A stretch of 64,000 nt of DNA from Alkalithermobacter thermoalcaliphilus JW-YL-7 = DSM 7308 (lineage in GTDB: Bacteria > Bacillota > Clostridia > Peptostreptococcales > Peptostreptococcaceae), in NCBI GenBank assembly GCA_001584565.1, contig LSFY01000001.1:1226001-1290000 (forward strand), written 5' to 3'. The notes under the pieces were generated by a model. The model saw only the letters and a program-made list of their open reading frames with translations. It made no database searches and had not been told where the DNA came from. Positions 44,607-53,254 of the stretch are shown one piece after another. Every line of letters starts with the position of its first letter. Position 1 is the first letter of the stretch. A program made the position numbers and the translations under genes.

Positions 44607-45854
44607 ATGTTTTATTACAAATTAAATGACAAAATACTTATTTCAAAGGAAAAATATGAAGATTTAGAGCTTGTATCCGAAGATTACGCAAGAAAATACA
44701 GAGGATACATATTTGCACTAAATAAAATAGATCCTTTGTATTCTAGAAGAAGCTTTTGTGTATCCCATCCTTCTTTGATGTTTTTAGAAAAAGAAGATAT
44801 TTACCTTATTCATCAAAGAAGACATAATCAATTTAATACACTTCCTAAGTGGATGCTGTCAAAAATTAAAGAAAGAAAAGTTATATCTGTTAATACAGAA
44901 TATAAAAACTGGAAAGATGCATTAAATATAAATTTTCCTCAAAAATGGAATATAAATATAGTTGGTTTAGGAGATGTAGGTGGAACACTCCTTACCGGAC
45001 TGCGCCTTTTAGGTGGCGATTGTATTTCAAAAATAGGAATATATCAAACGGATCTAAATGGACTTTTAAGATGGGAATATGAAGCAAACCAAATCATAGA
45101 TCCATTTAATGAAAACAATTATCCTGATATTCAAATTATAAACGAAGAAGATATTTTCAATTGTGATATGTTTGTTTTTTGTGCTTCTAAAAATGTTCCT
45201 AAGGTAGGAGATAATGTAAAAGATGTGAGAATGGTTCAATTTGAAGAAAACTCAAAAATAGTAAGTTTCTATGCCAAAAAAGCTAGAGAAAGTAAATTCA
45301 AAGGAATATTTGCAGTTGTATCAGATCCTGTTGATCTATTGTGTAAGGTTGCATTTTTAGAGAGTAATAAAGATTGCAACAATAATTTAGACTTTAACGG
45401 TCTAGCTTCAAACCAAATAAGAGGATATGGACTAGGCGTTATGAACGCTCGTGCTCTTTATTATTCTAAAAAAAGTTTTAGTACCATTCATTATGCAAAA
45501 GAAGGTAGAGCTTTTGGGCCTCACGGAAATGGCCTTGTAATAGCTGATAGTATTTACAACTATGACGATGCTTTATCTAAATACTTAACAGAAAAAGCTC
45601 TAAATGCAAATATAGATGTTAGAAAAACTGGATTTAAACCATATGTTGCCCCTGCTTTATCTTCAGGAGCTTTATCTATAATATCTACAATAAAAGGAAA
45701 GTGGCATTATAGCTCTACATATATGGGTGGCGTATTTATGGGATCTAAAAATAGACTTAATCCATCTGGGATAGAACTTGAAGTTTTAAATTTACCTGAT
45801 GAATTGATGAATAGAATAAAAGAATCTTATGATAATCTAAAAAATATTTTATAA
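44607..45854 (+). CDS. LDH/MDH-like NAD(P)-dependent dehydrogenase
   Basis: 415 residues; ten bases after the megaprotein (GGGGGG site). An N-terminal ~115-residue extension precedes the Rossmann fold with NIVGLGDVGGTLLTGLRLLGG (Gly120-x-Gly122). The LDH/MDH landmarks are present but altered: VVSDPVD where LDH has NPVD (~230), and PHGNG with His306 where LDH has the catalytic His in EHGD. The conserved GYGLGVMNARA is in the place of GSGTVLDTARF. So it is a distant lactate/malate-type oxidoreductase whose substrate is unknown. Its tight coupling to the large protein suggests a shared pathway. Confidence 0.75.
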   Translation: MFYYKLNDKILISKEKYEDLELVSEDYARKYRGYIFALNKIDPLYSRRSFCVSHPSLMFLEKEDIYLIHQRRHNQFNTLPKWMLSKIKERKVISVNTEYKNWKDALNINFPQKWNINIVGLGDVGGTLLTGLRLLGGDCISKIGIYQTDLNGLLRWEYEANQIIDPFNENNYPDIQIINEEDIFNCDMFVFCASKNVPKVGDNVKDVRMVQFEENSKIVSFYAKKARESKFKGIFAVVSDPVDLLCKVAFLESNKDCNNNLDFNGLASNQIRGYGLGVMNARALYYSKKSFSTIHYAKEGRAFGPHGNGLVIADSIYNYDDALSKYLTEKALNANIDVRKTGFKPYVAPALSSGALSIISTIKGKWHYSSTYMGGVFMGSKNRLNPSGIELEVLNLPDELMNRIKESYDNLKNIL

Positions 45855-45874
45855 AATCTAAGGGAGATAATCTT

Positions 45875-46921
45875 ATGAATGATTTATATTTGATTATGCC
45901 TGGAAAGCCTTCAAATTTTCTAGAAAAAATGGTTGAAAATGCAACTTTAACTGCTAACTATTACCTAATTAATAATTCTTTTGATATTCCTGATCTAAAG
46001 GGTAAAAAGATAATCTTTGCTGTTGAGCTTGATGATTGTGGATTTAACATAGAGCTTTTTGAAATCTTTTCTACACTATATAAAAGAGGATTAGACTGTC
46101 TTGAAAGATCAAGTGCTATAATGCTTATCAAGTCAAATAGCTCTTTATATACAAAAAGTGCAGCTAAAAATATAGCTTTCTTAGCTAATCAACTAGGATG
46201 CTCATTTAAGGGGCATCCTTTAGTTGAAGCTACCTCTGATTTAAGCAATTTTAAGACTTGGCAAAAAACACTAGATATGTCACTTGAGGAAATTTGCTTT
46301 TATCTTTGTAAAGAGTTAGGAAAATCTTTCTTAATCGACTCTCCTTTAACTATAAAAAATCCAAAAATATTAGCAATTCATTCTAGCTCTTATAAAACAT
46401 CTAATACTCTTCTTCTTTGGAATATGGTGAAAAAACATCTTACAGACTGCTTTGTTGATGAGTTTTATGTTGAAAATGGAACTATAGTTGACTGTAAAGG
46501 ATGTTCATTTAAAACTTGTAAAATGTATAGTAATCAAAATAAATGTTTTTATGAAGGAACAGTAGTTGAAGATTTATTTCCTGCAATTGAAAACAGCGAT
46601 TATATAGTGTGGTTGTGCCCTAATTATAACGATGCTATCTCAGCAAAATTAATGGCAGTAATAAATAGATTAACTGTTCTTTATAAAAAGATGAATTTTT
46701 ATGATAAATTATTATTTTCAATCATAGTATCTGGAAATTCTGGAAGTGATTGTGTTGCAAAACAACTAATAGGTGGATTAAATATAAATAAGGGTTTTAG
46801 GCTCCCACCTTACTTTTGTCTTATGGAAACAGCTAATGATCCAAAAAGTATACTTGATGTTAGTAAAATAGAAGAAAAGGCCTTATTATTTGCCAAAAAT
46901 ATACTAAAAAATAAGGTGTAA
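45875..46921 (+). CDS. Flavodoxin-like NADPH-dependent FMN reductase/iron-sulfur flavoprotein
   Basis: 348 residues, twenty bases after the dehydrogenase gene (AAGGGAGATA site). The C-terminal ~190 residues are a flavodoxin-like FMN domain (KILAIHSSSYKTSNTLLLW, WLCPNYNDAISAKLMAVINRL). A cysteine motif C207-x2-C210-x4-C215-x8-C224 (CKGCSFKTCKMYSNQNKC) resembles that of iron-sulfur flavoproteins, so it may bind a cluster. The N-terminal ~160 residues (starting MNDLYLIMPGKPSNFLEK) are another alpha/beta region that I do not recognise. It may supply electrons to the pathway of the two upstream proteins. Confidence 0.75.
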   Translation: MNDLYLIMPGKPSNFLEKMVENATLTANYYLINNSFDIPDLKGKKIIFAVELDDCGFNIELFEIFSTLYKRGLDCLERSSAIMLIKSNSSLYTKSAAKNIAFLANQLGCSFKGHPLVEATSDLSNFKTWQKTLDMSLEEICFYLCKELGKSFLIDSPLTIKNPKILAIHSSSYKTSNTLLLWNMVKKHLTDCFVDEFYVENGTIVDCKGCSFKTCKMYSNQNKCFYEGTVVEDLFPAIENSDYIVWLCPNYNDAISAKLMAVINRLTVLYKKMNFYDKLLFSIIVSGNSGSDCVAKQLIGGLNINKGFRLPPYFCLMETANDPKSILDVSKIEEKALLFAKNILKNKV

Positions 46922-46935
46922 TCACCTTATTTTTT
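46906..46935. terminator. Bidirectional terminator ending the megaprotein operon
   Basis: AAAAATAAGGTG/CACCTTATTTTT stem with a four-base loop between convergent genes. Confidence 0.85.
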
Positions 46936-47178
46936 AGTTTCACTTATCTTTTTAGATATTTTTTGTATTATATATTCATATCCATTGTCTGAATGAGGTA
47001 TTAAACAATTCGTGCAATTTTTTATTCCATTTGTCATTTCAAAGTTTCCACCACATTCATTTAGGAAATATAAAGGACAAAAACAAAACAGACAATTAAA
47101 GTTATCTAAATTTTTTACCTTGTGACAAGGAAAATACTCACATTCTTTGTTTTGAAAAAATTTATAGCAGTTTTTCAA
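46927..47178 (-). CDS. Cysteine-rich small-domain protein
   Basis: 83 residues from TTG 47178 (GGGGGG site). It has about 12 cysteines, with NKECEYFPCHKVKN, CLFCFCPLYFLNECGG and CTNCLIPHSDNGYEYI, matching the cysteine-rich small domain (PF04071-type). This is a presumed metal-binding protein of unknown function. The role may be metal handling near a redox operon, but it is convergent to that operon and has its own terminator side. Confidence 0.8.
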   Translation of the reverse strand: MKNCYKFFQNKECEYFPCHKVKNLDNFNCLFCFCPLYFLNECGGNFEMTNGIKNCTNCLIPHSDNGYEYIIQKISKKISETKK

Positions 47179-47275
47179 ATAAATCCCCCCTTATTAAAAT
47201 CTATAATTGTTACAATATATATATTATATTTTAATAAACTAGAACTACATAATTTCCTATGTGTTATAAAACTAT

Positions 47276-48283
47276 CTAAAGTAATGTAATACCCATTCTA
47301 TTGCACTCTTGCAACACTTCTTTTGGCCAAACAGAAGATTGAACTTCTCCTATATGCATTTTTCTTAGAAAAAACATACATATTCTAGATTGACCAATAC
47401 CTCCTCCTACTGTAAAAGGAAGTTCCTCATTTAGTACCATTTGATGAAACGGCCATTTTAATCTTTCTGTGCATCCACATTTTTTAACTTGCTCTATTAA
47501 TGAATCTTTATCTACTCTAATACCCATTGATGAAAGCTCTAATGCACAATCTAAAACAGGATAATAAAATATAATATCTCCATTTAACTTCCAATCATCA
47601 TAATCTGGAGAACGACCATCATGTTTTTTTCCAGACTTTAAGATGTCTCCTATTTGCATCAAGAAAAACGCTCCATATTTTTTAGCTGCCTTATACTCTC
47701 TTTCTTTTGGTGTTAACGATGGATACATATCTTCAAGCTCTTGAGAAGTTATAAATGTAATCTTTTTTGGCAATATAGGTTTTATATGAGGATAAAGACT
47801 ATATACATACAATTCTGTTTGTTTAAATACGCTATATATATCTGTAACTATCTGTTTTAAAGTTCTTACTGTTCTTTGTTCTTTTAAAATAATTTTTTCC
47901 CAATCCCATTGATCTACATATATCGAATGAATTGGATCTAACTTTTCATCTCTTCTTATAGCATTCATATCTGTATATAAACCTTCCCCAGGTCTAAAGC
48001 CGTATCTTTTTAATGCGTATCTTTTCCATTTCGCAAGCGACTGAACAATTTCAAGTTTTTCTCCATCTACATCTAATGCATCAAATGATACAGTCCTTTC
48101 AATACCATTTAAATAATCGTTAAGTCCTGTAGATTTTTCTACAAACAAAGGTGCAGATACTCTAGTTAAATTTAACTTCTGGGAAAGTGCTACTTCAAAA
48201 TAATCCTTTATTCTTTTTATAGCAATTTCAGTTTCCATTAAACTTAAATATTCTTTGTATTCATCTAAAACTTTCAATTCCAT
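47276..48283 (-). CDS. asnA: Aspartate-ammonia ligase (asparagine synthetase A)
   Basis: 335 residues, full length. A class II aminoacyl-tRNA-synthetase-like enzyme making asparagine from aspartate, ammonia and ATP. Motifs seen: KSTGLNDYLNGIERTVSFD, PGEGLYTDMNAIRRDE, SIYVDQWDWEKI, DDWKLNGDIIFYY and GGGIGQSRICMF. Expression is controlled by an Asn-specific T-box directly upstream. Confidence 0.96.
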   Translation of the reverse strand: MELKVLDEYKEYLSLMETEIAIKRIKDYFEVALSQKLNLTRVSAPLFVEKSTGLNDYLNGIERTVSFDALDVDGEKLEIVQSLAKWKRYALKRYGFRPGEGLYTDMNAIRRDEKLDPIHSIYVDQWDWEKIILKEQRTVRTLKQIVTDIYSVFKQTELYVYSLYPHIKPILPKKITFITSQELEDMYPSLTPKEREYKAAKKYGAFFLMQIGDILKSGKKHDGRSPDYDDWKLNGDIIFYYPVLDCALELSSMGIRVDKDSLIEQVKKCGCTERLKWPFHQMVLNEELPFTVGGGIGQSRICMFFLRKMHIGEVQSSVWPKEVLQECNRMGITLL

Positions 48284-48314
48284 AAATACCCCTCCCTTTT
48301 TTTAAAAAGAAATA

Positions 48315-48354
48315 CAAAAAACCTTTCATCCCTATAATAATGGGACGAAAGGTT
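48315..48354 (-). terminator. T-box terminator of asnA
   Basis: AACCTTTC-x-TCCC with complementary GGGA-x-GAAAGGTT, then TTTTTTGTATTTC on the minus strand. It competes with the antiterminator at 48355-48385. Confidence 0.85.
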
Positions 48355-48590
48355 ATATCTTCCGCGGTGCCACCCAAATTGGTAAAAGCCCTCTTTTCCA
48401 GTACAGAAATAATTTCGATACTGTTCTCCTTGATAACGGTAGAGATTTCCGCCCAAGTCTACTTTCTATAAAGATTTCGGTTGGGAGCTTAGGGATGTTC
48501 TTCAATACAGGCTTCGTACTGGTCTTTCACCACCACCAGCTCGCTGTAACTACCTCCTTGTATCTACTCTTCCCCTCATTGCCTTTAAAT
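48355..48590 (-). promoter_or_regulatory. T-box riboswitch, tRNA-Asn specific
   Basis: The antiterminator loop reads GGTGGCACCGCGG (minus strand, ~48363-48374). Stem I has AGTAG at its 5' specifier-loop side and, after the ATACA/TGTAT distal helix, GAAGAACATCCCT, where AAC (48499-48497) followed by A is the specifier. TCCCT pairs with AGGGGA below it. AAC is an Asn codon, so uncharged tRNA-Asn turns on asnA. Confidence 0.9.
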
Positions 48591-48679
48591 TTTTAGAAAA
48601 TTATAAAATATATTTTAAGATAATATTTAAAGAATGTCAATAGTAATTTCAGAATATTTTCACTATATTTTGAAATTAA

Positions 48680-49432
48680 CTATATCGTATATTTTTCAAA
48701 ATGCTTTCCTTTATATTTGAACGCATTTACTGGACACGAATGTAAACATCTTTGACATGATATACATTTATCTTTAAATTTTATCTCATCTTCAAAGTAA
48801 ATATTTTCAGTTGGGCAATCCTTTATGCACTTCATACATTTTATACAAAGCTTTGTATCTACACTTATCTTTTTTTTCGCCCATGTTTTTGAATATTTTA
48901 AGAACATAAAATATGCCATTTTCCCAAATGTATTTCTAAACTTAGTAGATGTTTTTATACTCATTTTTCCCTCAACAAAGTCATCCGCTACTTTTTTTAC
49001 TATCTGTTTCGCTTGTTGTTTTAGTATATCTTTTTTCTCTTGACTATCCTTTCCAAAACCAACTAAATAATAATTATTTGGCATGGTTATATGTTCAACT
49101 GCTCTAATATCAAATCCTTTATCTTTAAGCTCATCAGCAAATACATTAGCTCCTGCTGCTGTATTTGCTGCTTGAGTTGAAAAAACTATACATTTTCTGT
49201 TATTTCCTTGTTTTATATTCTTTTTTACCCAATCCATAAATACAATTGGAAACATCTCAGCATGTATACAGCTTCCAAATACAAAGAAAGAATAATCGTC
49301 TCTAAAATCTATTGTTTTACTAACATCAATTAAAGTAATTTCATACCCTCTGTTATTTAATTCATTTTGAAACAACTTAGCAACATACTCTGTATTACCC
49401 GTTCCAGAAAAATATACAACTGCACCCCTCAT
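48680..49432 (-). CDS. EFR1-family flavodoxin-ferredoxin fusion
   Basis: 250 residues from ATG 49432 (GAGGAAGGTG upstream). N-terminal flavodoxin domain with the FMN phosphate loop FSGTGNTEYV, then two 4Fe-4S clusters at the C-terminus (CIKCMKCIKDCPTE and CISCQRCLHSCPVNAF). Such EFR1 proteins are electron carriers of anaerobes. No membrane segment. Single gene. Confidence 0.88.
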   Translation of the reverse strand: MRGAVVYFSGTGNTEYVAKLFQNELNNRGYEITLIDVSKTIDFRDDYSFFVFGSCIHAEMFPIVFMDWVKKNIKQGNNRKCIVFSTQAANTAAGANVFADELKDKGFDIRAVEHITMPNNYYLVGFGKDSQEKKDILKQQAKQIVKKVADDFVEGKMSIKTSTKFRNTFGKMAYFMFLKYSKTWAKKKISVDTKLCIKCMKCIKDCPTENIYFEDEIKFKDKCISCQRCLHSCPVNAFKYKGKHFEKYTI

Positions 49433-49474
49433 GCCCTTTACACCTTCCTCGTTAAGCAAGTATTAATATTTCTG

Positions 49475-51475
49475 TTATATATCATTTGAAAAAAATTTAA
49501 ATGTTCCTTTTTTAGTTTCCTTTACTTCATACAATGCTGCATCAGCTTTTCGTATAAGTCCCTCTATTGTAGTATCGTCTGTTGGATAAATAGCTATACC
49601 TATACTTAGACCAACTCTAACCTCATTATTATCTATATAAAATGGAAGTGATATATCCATTATTAAATTAATAGCTATATCTTTAACACTGCTTTCATCA
49701 TTTATGTCATCTAGTATGATAGTAAACTCATCCCCACCTAATCTATAAACAGCATCTTCTATTTTTATATTTTCTTTGAATCTTTTTGAAACTTCTACTA
49801 AGAGTTTATCTCCCATTTCATGACCTAATGTATCATTTACTATTTTAAACCTATCAATATCTAAAAATAAAAGTGCAAATTTTGTATTATGTTTTTGAGC
49901 TCTTTTTATAGAGTTATTAAGATTTTTATAAAATAAAACCCTGTTTGGAAGAGATGTTAACGAGTCATAATATGCCATCTTTTTAAGCTTTTCCTGTGCA
50001 TTTTTTATTTCAGTTATGTCTGTTAATATTATTATGAAATATACTTGTTCTTTATTTGTTAAAGATATTATAGATGTTATAAATGGTATTTTAATTTTAT
50101 ATTTATTTACTCCATAAACTTCTCCTTTCCAACATCCATAACTTAAAGTATCATCTAATATCTCATCTATATTTTTATTATCTTGTGAAATTATATTTAA
50201 AACATTTATATTGTTACCTAATAGTTCATGATTAGAATACCCTGTAATATTCTCTAGAGCTTTATTTATTTTAACTATATTTTTATTGTCATCTAAAACT
50301 ATAATTGCTTCTAATGTCTGTGAAATTATTTTATCTGAAAGCAAAAGTTCTCTATTTTTTTCTTCTAATTCTAGAGTCCTTTCTTTTATTTTAATCTCTA
50401 AGTCTTTATTTATCTGCAAAAGTTCGTTATGTCTTAAAATTATTTCTTCTTTAAATTCATCTATACTCTTTGCTAAATCCGATATCTCATCGTCTCTATC
50501 ATAAAGTTCAAAATTCTTAATGTTCTTCATTTGTTTTTTGAATATATATATGTTCTCTTTTAGTTTTTTAATAGGTCTTGCAACAAGAATATTAAATCCC
50601 ATATTTAAACTAGCTATAGCAACTACACCTAATAAGGCAAAAATAAGCATTACTATCGAATAAACTCTTTTTACAAAATTTTCGACCTCTCTAGCTGATG
50701 TTAGCTTTGAAAATCCAATAGTCTCTTCTTTTATATCTTTTATAATCATATATACACCCATATAATTTTTAGATTCTTCATTTATGACAAATATATTATC
50801 CTTATAACTTATTTTGTCTAGATAAAATAAACTTGTAATGTCTTTAAATTCATTTTCTTTTAGACTATCTAAAGATATGAAGGTTAAATTATTTTCGTCA
50901 AATATTTTAAAATCAGACAATCTTTTACCAAATATAACAAAGCCATTAGCATCTCCTGATCCATCTGTCCTAAAAATTTGTTGACCTACCAATAAAAAAA
51001 TTTCCTCATCAATATTAAAAAAGCCATGAAAATTTTCATTTATTTTTTCCTTTTTTATAAAATCGACTACAGAGTTTTCTTCTATATCCAACCAAATATT
51101 TTCATCGTTTTTAAACTTTGCAAACAGTATCTTTCCTTTTTTATCTATTATTGTTACTAGGGATAAATTTAAATTATTTAAACTTGTTTCATGGTAAGTA
51201 TCATAGATATAATTTTCTTTTTTACCATCAACATAATCATAAGTATCATTCCACATTGCATAATCTTGTGTTAAGTCAATTAAATTTTCTGTTTCTGTTT
51301 CCAATAAATCTATATTTTTCTTCATAACTTTAACTGCAACATCCCTAGAATGCTGTTCAAATTTAGGGTTAATAATAACTATTTGTGTCAAATGTACTAT
51401 AATAAAGTTAAACATAACAACAATAAAAATGCCGATCAACCCTTTAGTTCTTATACTCACCTTACCACTTCCCAT
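49475..51475 (-). CDS. Membrane diguanylate cyclase: CHASE4-like, HAMP, PAS, GGDEF
   Basis: 666 residues. Transmembrane segments are near residues 10-32 and about 265-295, with an extracellular sensor between (CHASE4-like). Then comes a HAMP-like linker and coiled coil (EIILRHNELLQINKDLEIKI), a PAS domain (NITGYSNHELLGNN), and a GGDEF domain with active-site GGDEF in AVYRLGGDEFTIILD. The RxxD product-inhibition site five residues before GGDEF is absent (KIED there), suggesting weak feedback. It makes c-di-GMP, controlling motility versus adhesion. ATG 51475 lacks a good ribosome site; GTG 51460, five codons later, is an alternative start. Confidence 0.88.
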   Translation of the reverse strand: MGSGKVSIRTKGLIGIFIVVMFNFIIVHLTQIVIINPKFEQHSRDVAVKVMKKNIDLLETETENLIDLTQDYAMWNDTYDYVDGKKENYIYDTYHETSLNNLNLSLVTIIDKKGKILFAKFKNDENIWLDIEENSVVDFIKKEKINENFHGFFNIDEEIFLLVGQQIFRTDGSGDANGFVIFGKRLSDFKIFDENNLTFISLDSLKENEFKDITSLFYLDKISYKDNIFVINEESKNYMGVYMIIKDIKEETIGFSKLTSAREVENFVKRVYSIVMLIFALLGVVAIASLNMGFNILVARPIKKLKENIYIFKKQMKNIKNFELYDRDDEISDLAKSIDEFKEEIILRHNELLQINKDLEIKIKERTLELEEKNRELLLSDKIISQTLEAIIVLDDNKNIVKINKALENITGYSNHELLGNNINVLNIISQDNKNIDEILDDTLSYGCWKGEVYGVNKYKIKIPFITSIISLTNKEQVYFIIILTDITEIKNAQEKLKKMAYYDSLTSLPNRVLFYKNLNNSIKRAQKHNTKFALLFLDIDRFKIVNDTLGHEMGDKLLVEVSKRFKENIKIEDAVYRLGGDEFTIILDDINDESSVKDIAINLIMDISLPFYIDNNEVRVGLSIGIAIYPTDDTTIEGLIRKADAALYEVKETKKGTFKFFSNDI

Positions 51476-51545
51476 TTATATTAATTATAATTTATAGTAT
51501 TAGAAGCTGTATGATTTTGTGAATAAGTATTAGGAAAACAAAAAA

Positions 51546-51569
51546 GCAAGTATATAATTATATACTTGC
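51546..51569 (-). terminator. Terminator of the NhaC-type transporter gene
   Basis: GCAAGTATATA/TATATACTTGC stem followed by TTTTTTGTTTTCC on the minus strand. Confidence 0.85.
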
Positions 51570-51587
51570 CTAAATACTATATGATAT

Positions 51588-52928
51588 TTAATTATTGTAA
51601 TTTATTGGATTTTCTTTGTTTACTCTATATGAAAACGGTATAAAGATAGATATTATTGCACAAATTGCTAATAAATGTATATACCATGCTAAAGGAATTA
51701 CATCAAAAGGAGACACTAATCCATTAGAAAAACTAACTAATATAAGCATTTGTGCGCCATAAGGAATTATTCCTTGAACAATACACGAGAATATATCTAA
51801 TATAGATGCAGATCTTTTTGGATCAATTTCATACTTTCTACTCAATTCATTGGCTATTGAACCATTGATAATAATTGCTACCGTATTATTGGCAACAGCT
51901 GCATCTGTTAAAGATACTAAGGCTGCAATTCCTAGCTGTGCAGATTTTCTTCCTCTGATTAGTTTTTGTGTCTTTTCCATTAAGAATTGTATTCCTCCAG
52001 CCTTTGATGTAAGTTCAGCTAATCCACCAGTAAGCATAGAAAGTATAAATATGTCAGTCATACCTTTAAATCCTTCAAATATTTGTTGGCATAACGTCAA
52101 AAGAGTTAGTTCACCATAGTATAATCCTATTAATCCTGATAAAAAAATACCCATAGTTAAAACAACAAAAACATTTACTCCAATTAATGATAATATTAAT
52201 ACCAGTAAATACGGTAATATCTTTATAAAGTTAAAATCATAAGCTTGTATATTAGGTATTGTTTCTGGTCTTCCAAAGATAATAAGCAATATTAATGTAA
52301 TTATAGCTGCAGGTAAAGCTATAATTAAATTTACTCTGAATTTATCTTTCATTTCACAACCTTGCGTTTTTGTTGCAGCAATTGTTGTATCTGAAATTAC
52401 TGATAAATTATCTCCAAACATAGCTCCACCTAATAAAGAAGCTAATGTAAGCGGTAAAGACAATCCTGCTCTTTGTGCTAAACCTACTGCTATAGGCCCA
52501 ACAGCAACTATTGAACCCACTGAAGTACCAGTTGCTAAAGATATAAAAGAAGATATTAAAAACAATCCTGCTATTATATAATTTGGGTGTATATATGTTA
52601 AACTTAAATTAACAGTAGAATCTACACCACCTATAACTTTAGAAACTGTAGCAAATGCACCTGCTAGTAAATATATAATACACATAGTAATTATATTAGG
52701 ATTCCCACAACCATTTATGAATGTATCAAATTTTTCATTTATACTTCCTTTCAAAAGTAAGAAAGCAAAAATAATTCCTATAAATGCTGCAACAGGTGCA
52801 GGAAACTGGTAAAATGCCAGTTCAACCCCTTTTGTTTGTAAATAAACTCCACTTCCAAGGTATACTAGGATAAAGACTAGAAAAGGAATTAAAGATACAC
52901 CTTTTGATAGATTTTTTTGTTCTTTCAC
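51588..52928 (-). CDS. metT: NhaC-family transporter, probably MetT-type methionine permease
   Basis: 446 residues from GTG 52928, which follows GGGGGTGG; the longer frame to 52991 runs into the riboswitch terminator and is not used. About 11 predicted membrane segments with NhaC-type conserved stretches (ISLATGTSVGSIVAVGPIAVGLAQRAG, GGAMFGDNLSVISDTTIAATKTQGC, SLTDAAVANNTVAIIINGSIA). NhaC-family proteins under SAM riboswitches have been proposed as methionine transporters (MetT). A Na+/H+ antiporter is the alternative by fold. Confidence 0.8.
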   Translation of the reverse strand: MKEQKNLSKGVSLIPFLVFILVYLGSGVYLQTKGVELAFYQFPAPVAAFIGIIFAFLLLKGSINEKFDTFINGCGNPNIITMCIIYLLAGAFATVSKVIGGVDSTVNLSLTYIHPNYIIAGLFLISSFISLATGTSVGSIVAVGPIAVGLAQRAGLSLPLTLASLLGGAMFGDNLSVISDTTIAATKTQGCEMKDKFRVNLIIALPAAIITLILLIIFGRPETIPNIQAYDFNFIKILPYLLVLILSLIGVNVFVVLTMGIFLSGLIGLYYGELTLLTLCQQIFEGFKGMTDIFILSMLTGGLAELTSKAGGIQFLMEKTQKLIRGRKSAQLGIAALVSLTDAAVANNTVAIIINGSIANELSRKYEIDPKRSASILDIFSCIVQGIIPYGAQMLILVSFSNGLVSPFDVIPLAWYIHLLAICAIISIFIPFSYRVNKENPINYNN

Positions 52929-52964
52929 ATCTACCACCCCCATTAAAAATTTAAAATTAAAAAA

Positions 52965-52984
52965 CCTCTTTCTAAAGAAAGAGG
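52965..52984 (-). terminator. Riboswitch terminator
   Basis: CCTCTTTC/GAAAGAGG hairpin followed by TTTTTTAATTTT on the minus strand, between the SAM aptamer and the coding region. Confidence 0.85.
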
Positions 52985-53003
52985 CACACAAACAATGGTA
53001 TAC

Positions 53004-53107
53004 CTCTTATCTTTCAACATTTTCATGTTGCTGGAATTGGCACCTTCGAAATAAATCGTGGTTGCCGGGCTTCATTGGGCCAGTCCCTCCGCCTCTCTTG
53101 ATAAGAG
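53004..53107 (-). promoter_or_regulatory. SAM-I riboswitch aptamer
   Basis: P1 arms CTCTTATC (53107-53100 and its complement) and the hallmark core GAGGGACTGGCCCAATGAAGCC (split here: GAGGGACTGGCCC, then GAAGCCCGGCAACC) are plain, followed by AAGGTGCCAATTCC. SAM binding would favour the terminator at 52965-52984 and reduce expression of the downstream transporter. Confidence 0.95.
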
Positions 53108-53254
53108 AAATCTTTTTATTTTGTTTTAAAATTCAGAATTAAATTTCATTATAGATCTTATTATACTCACTGCTTAGTAACAAGTCAATAGAAAAAAATA
53201 ATTTTTATATTAATATTTAGTCTAAGTATTACGCTAGTTTTTAAGTTATCATCC

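Noticed and set aside
48274-48456. A 60-codon open frame within the T-box
   Set aside because: It overlaps the antiterminator and terminator structures, has no ribosome site and reads unusual residues (Trp/His-rich); an artefact of the riboswitch sequence.
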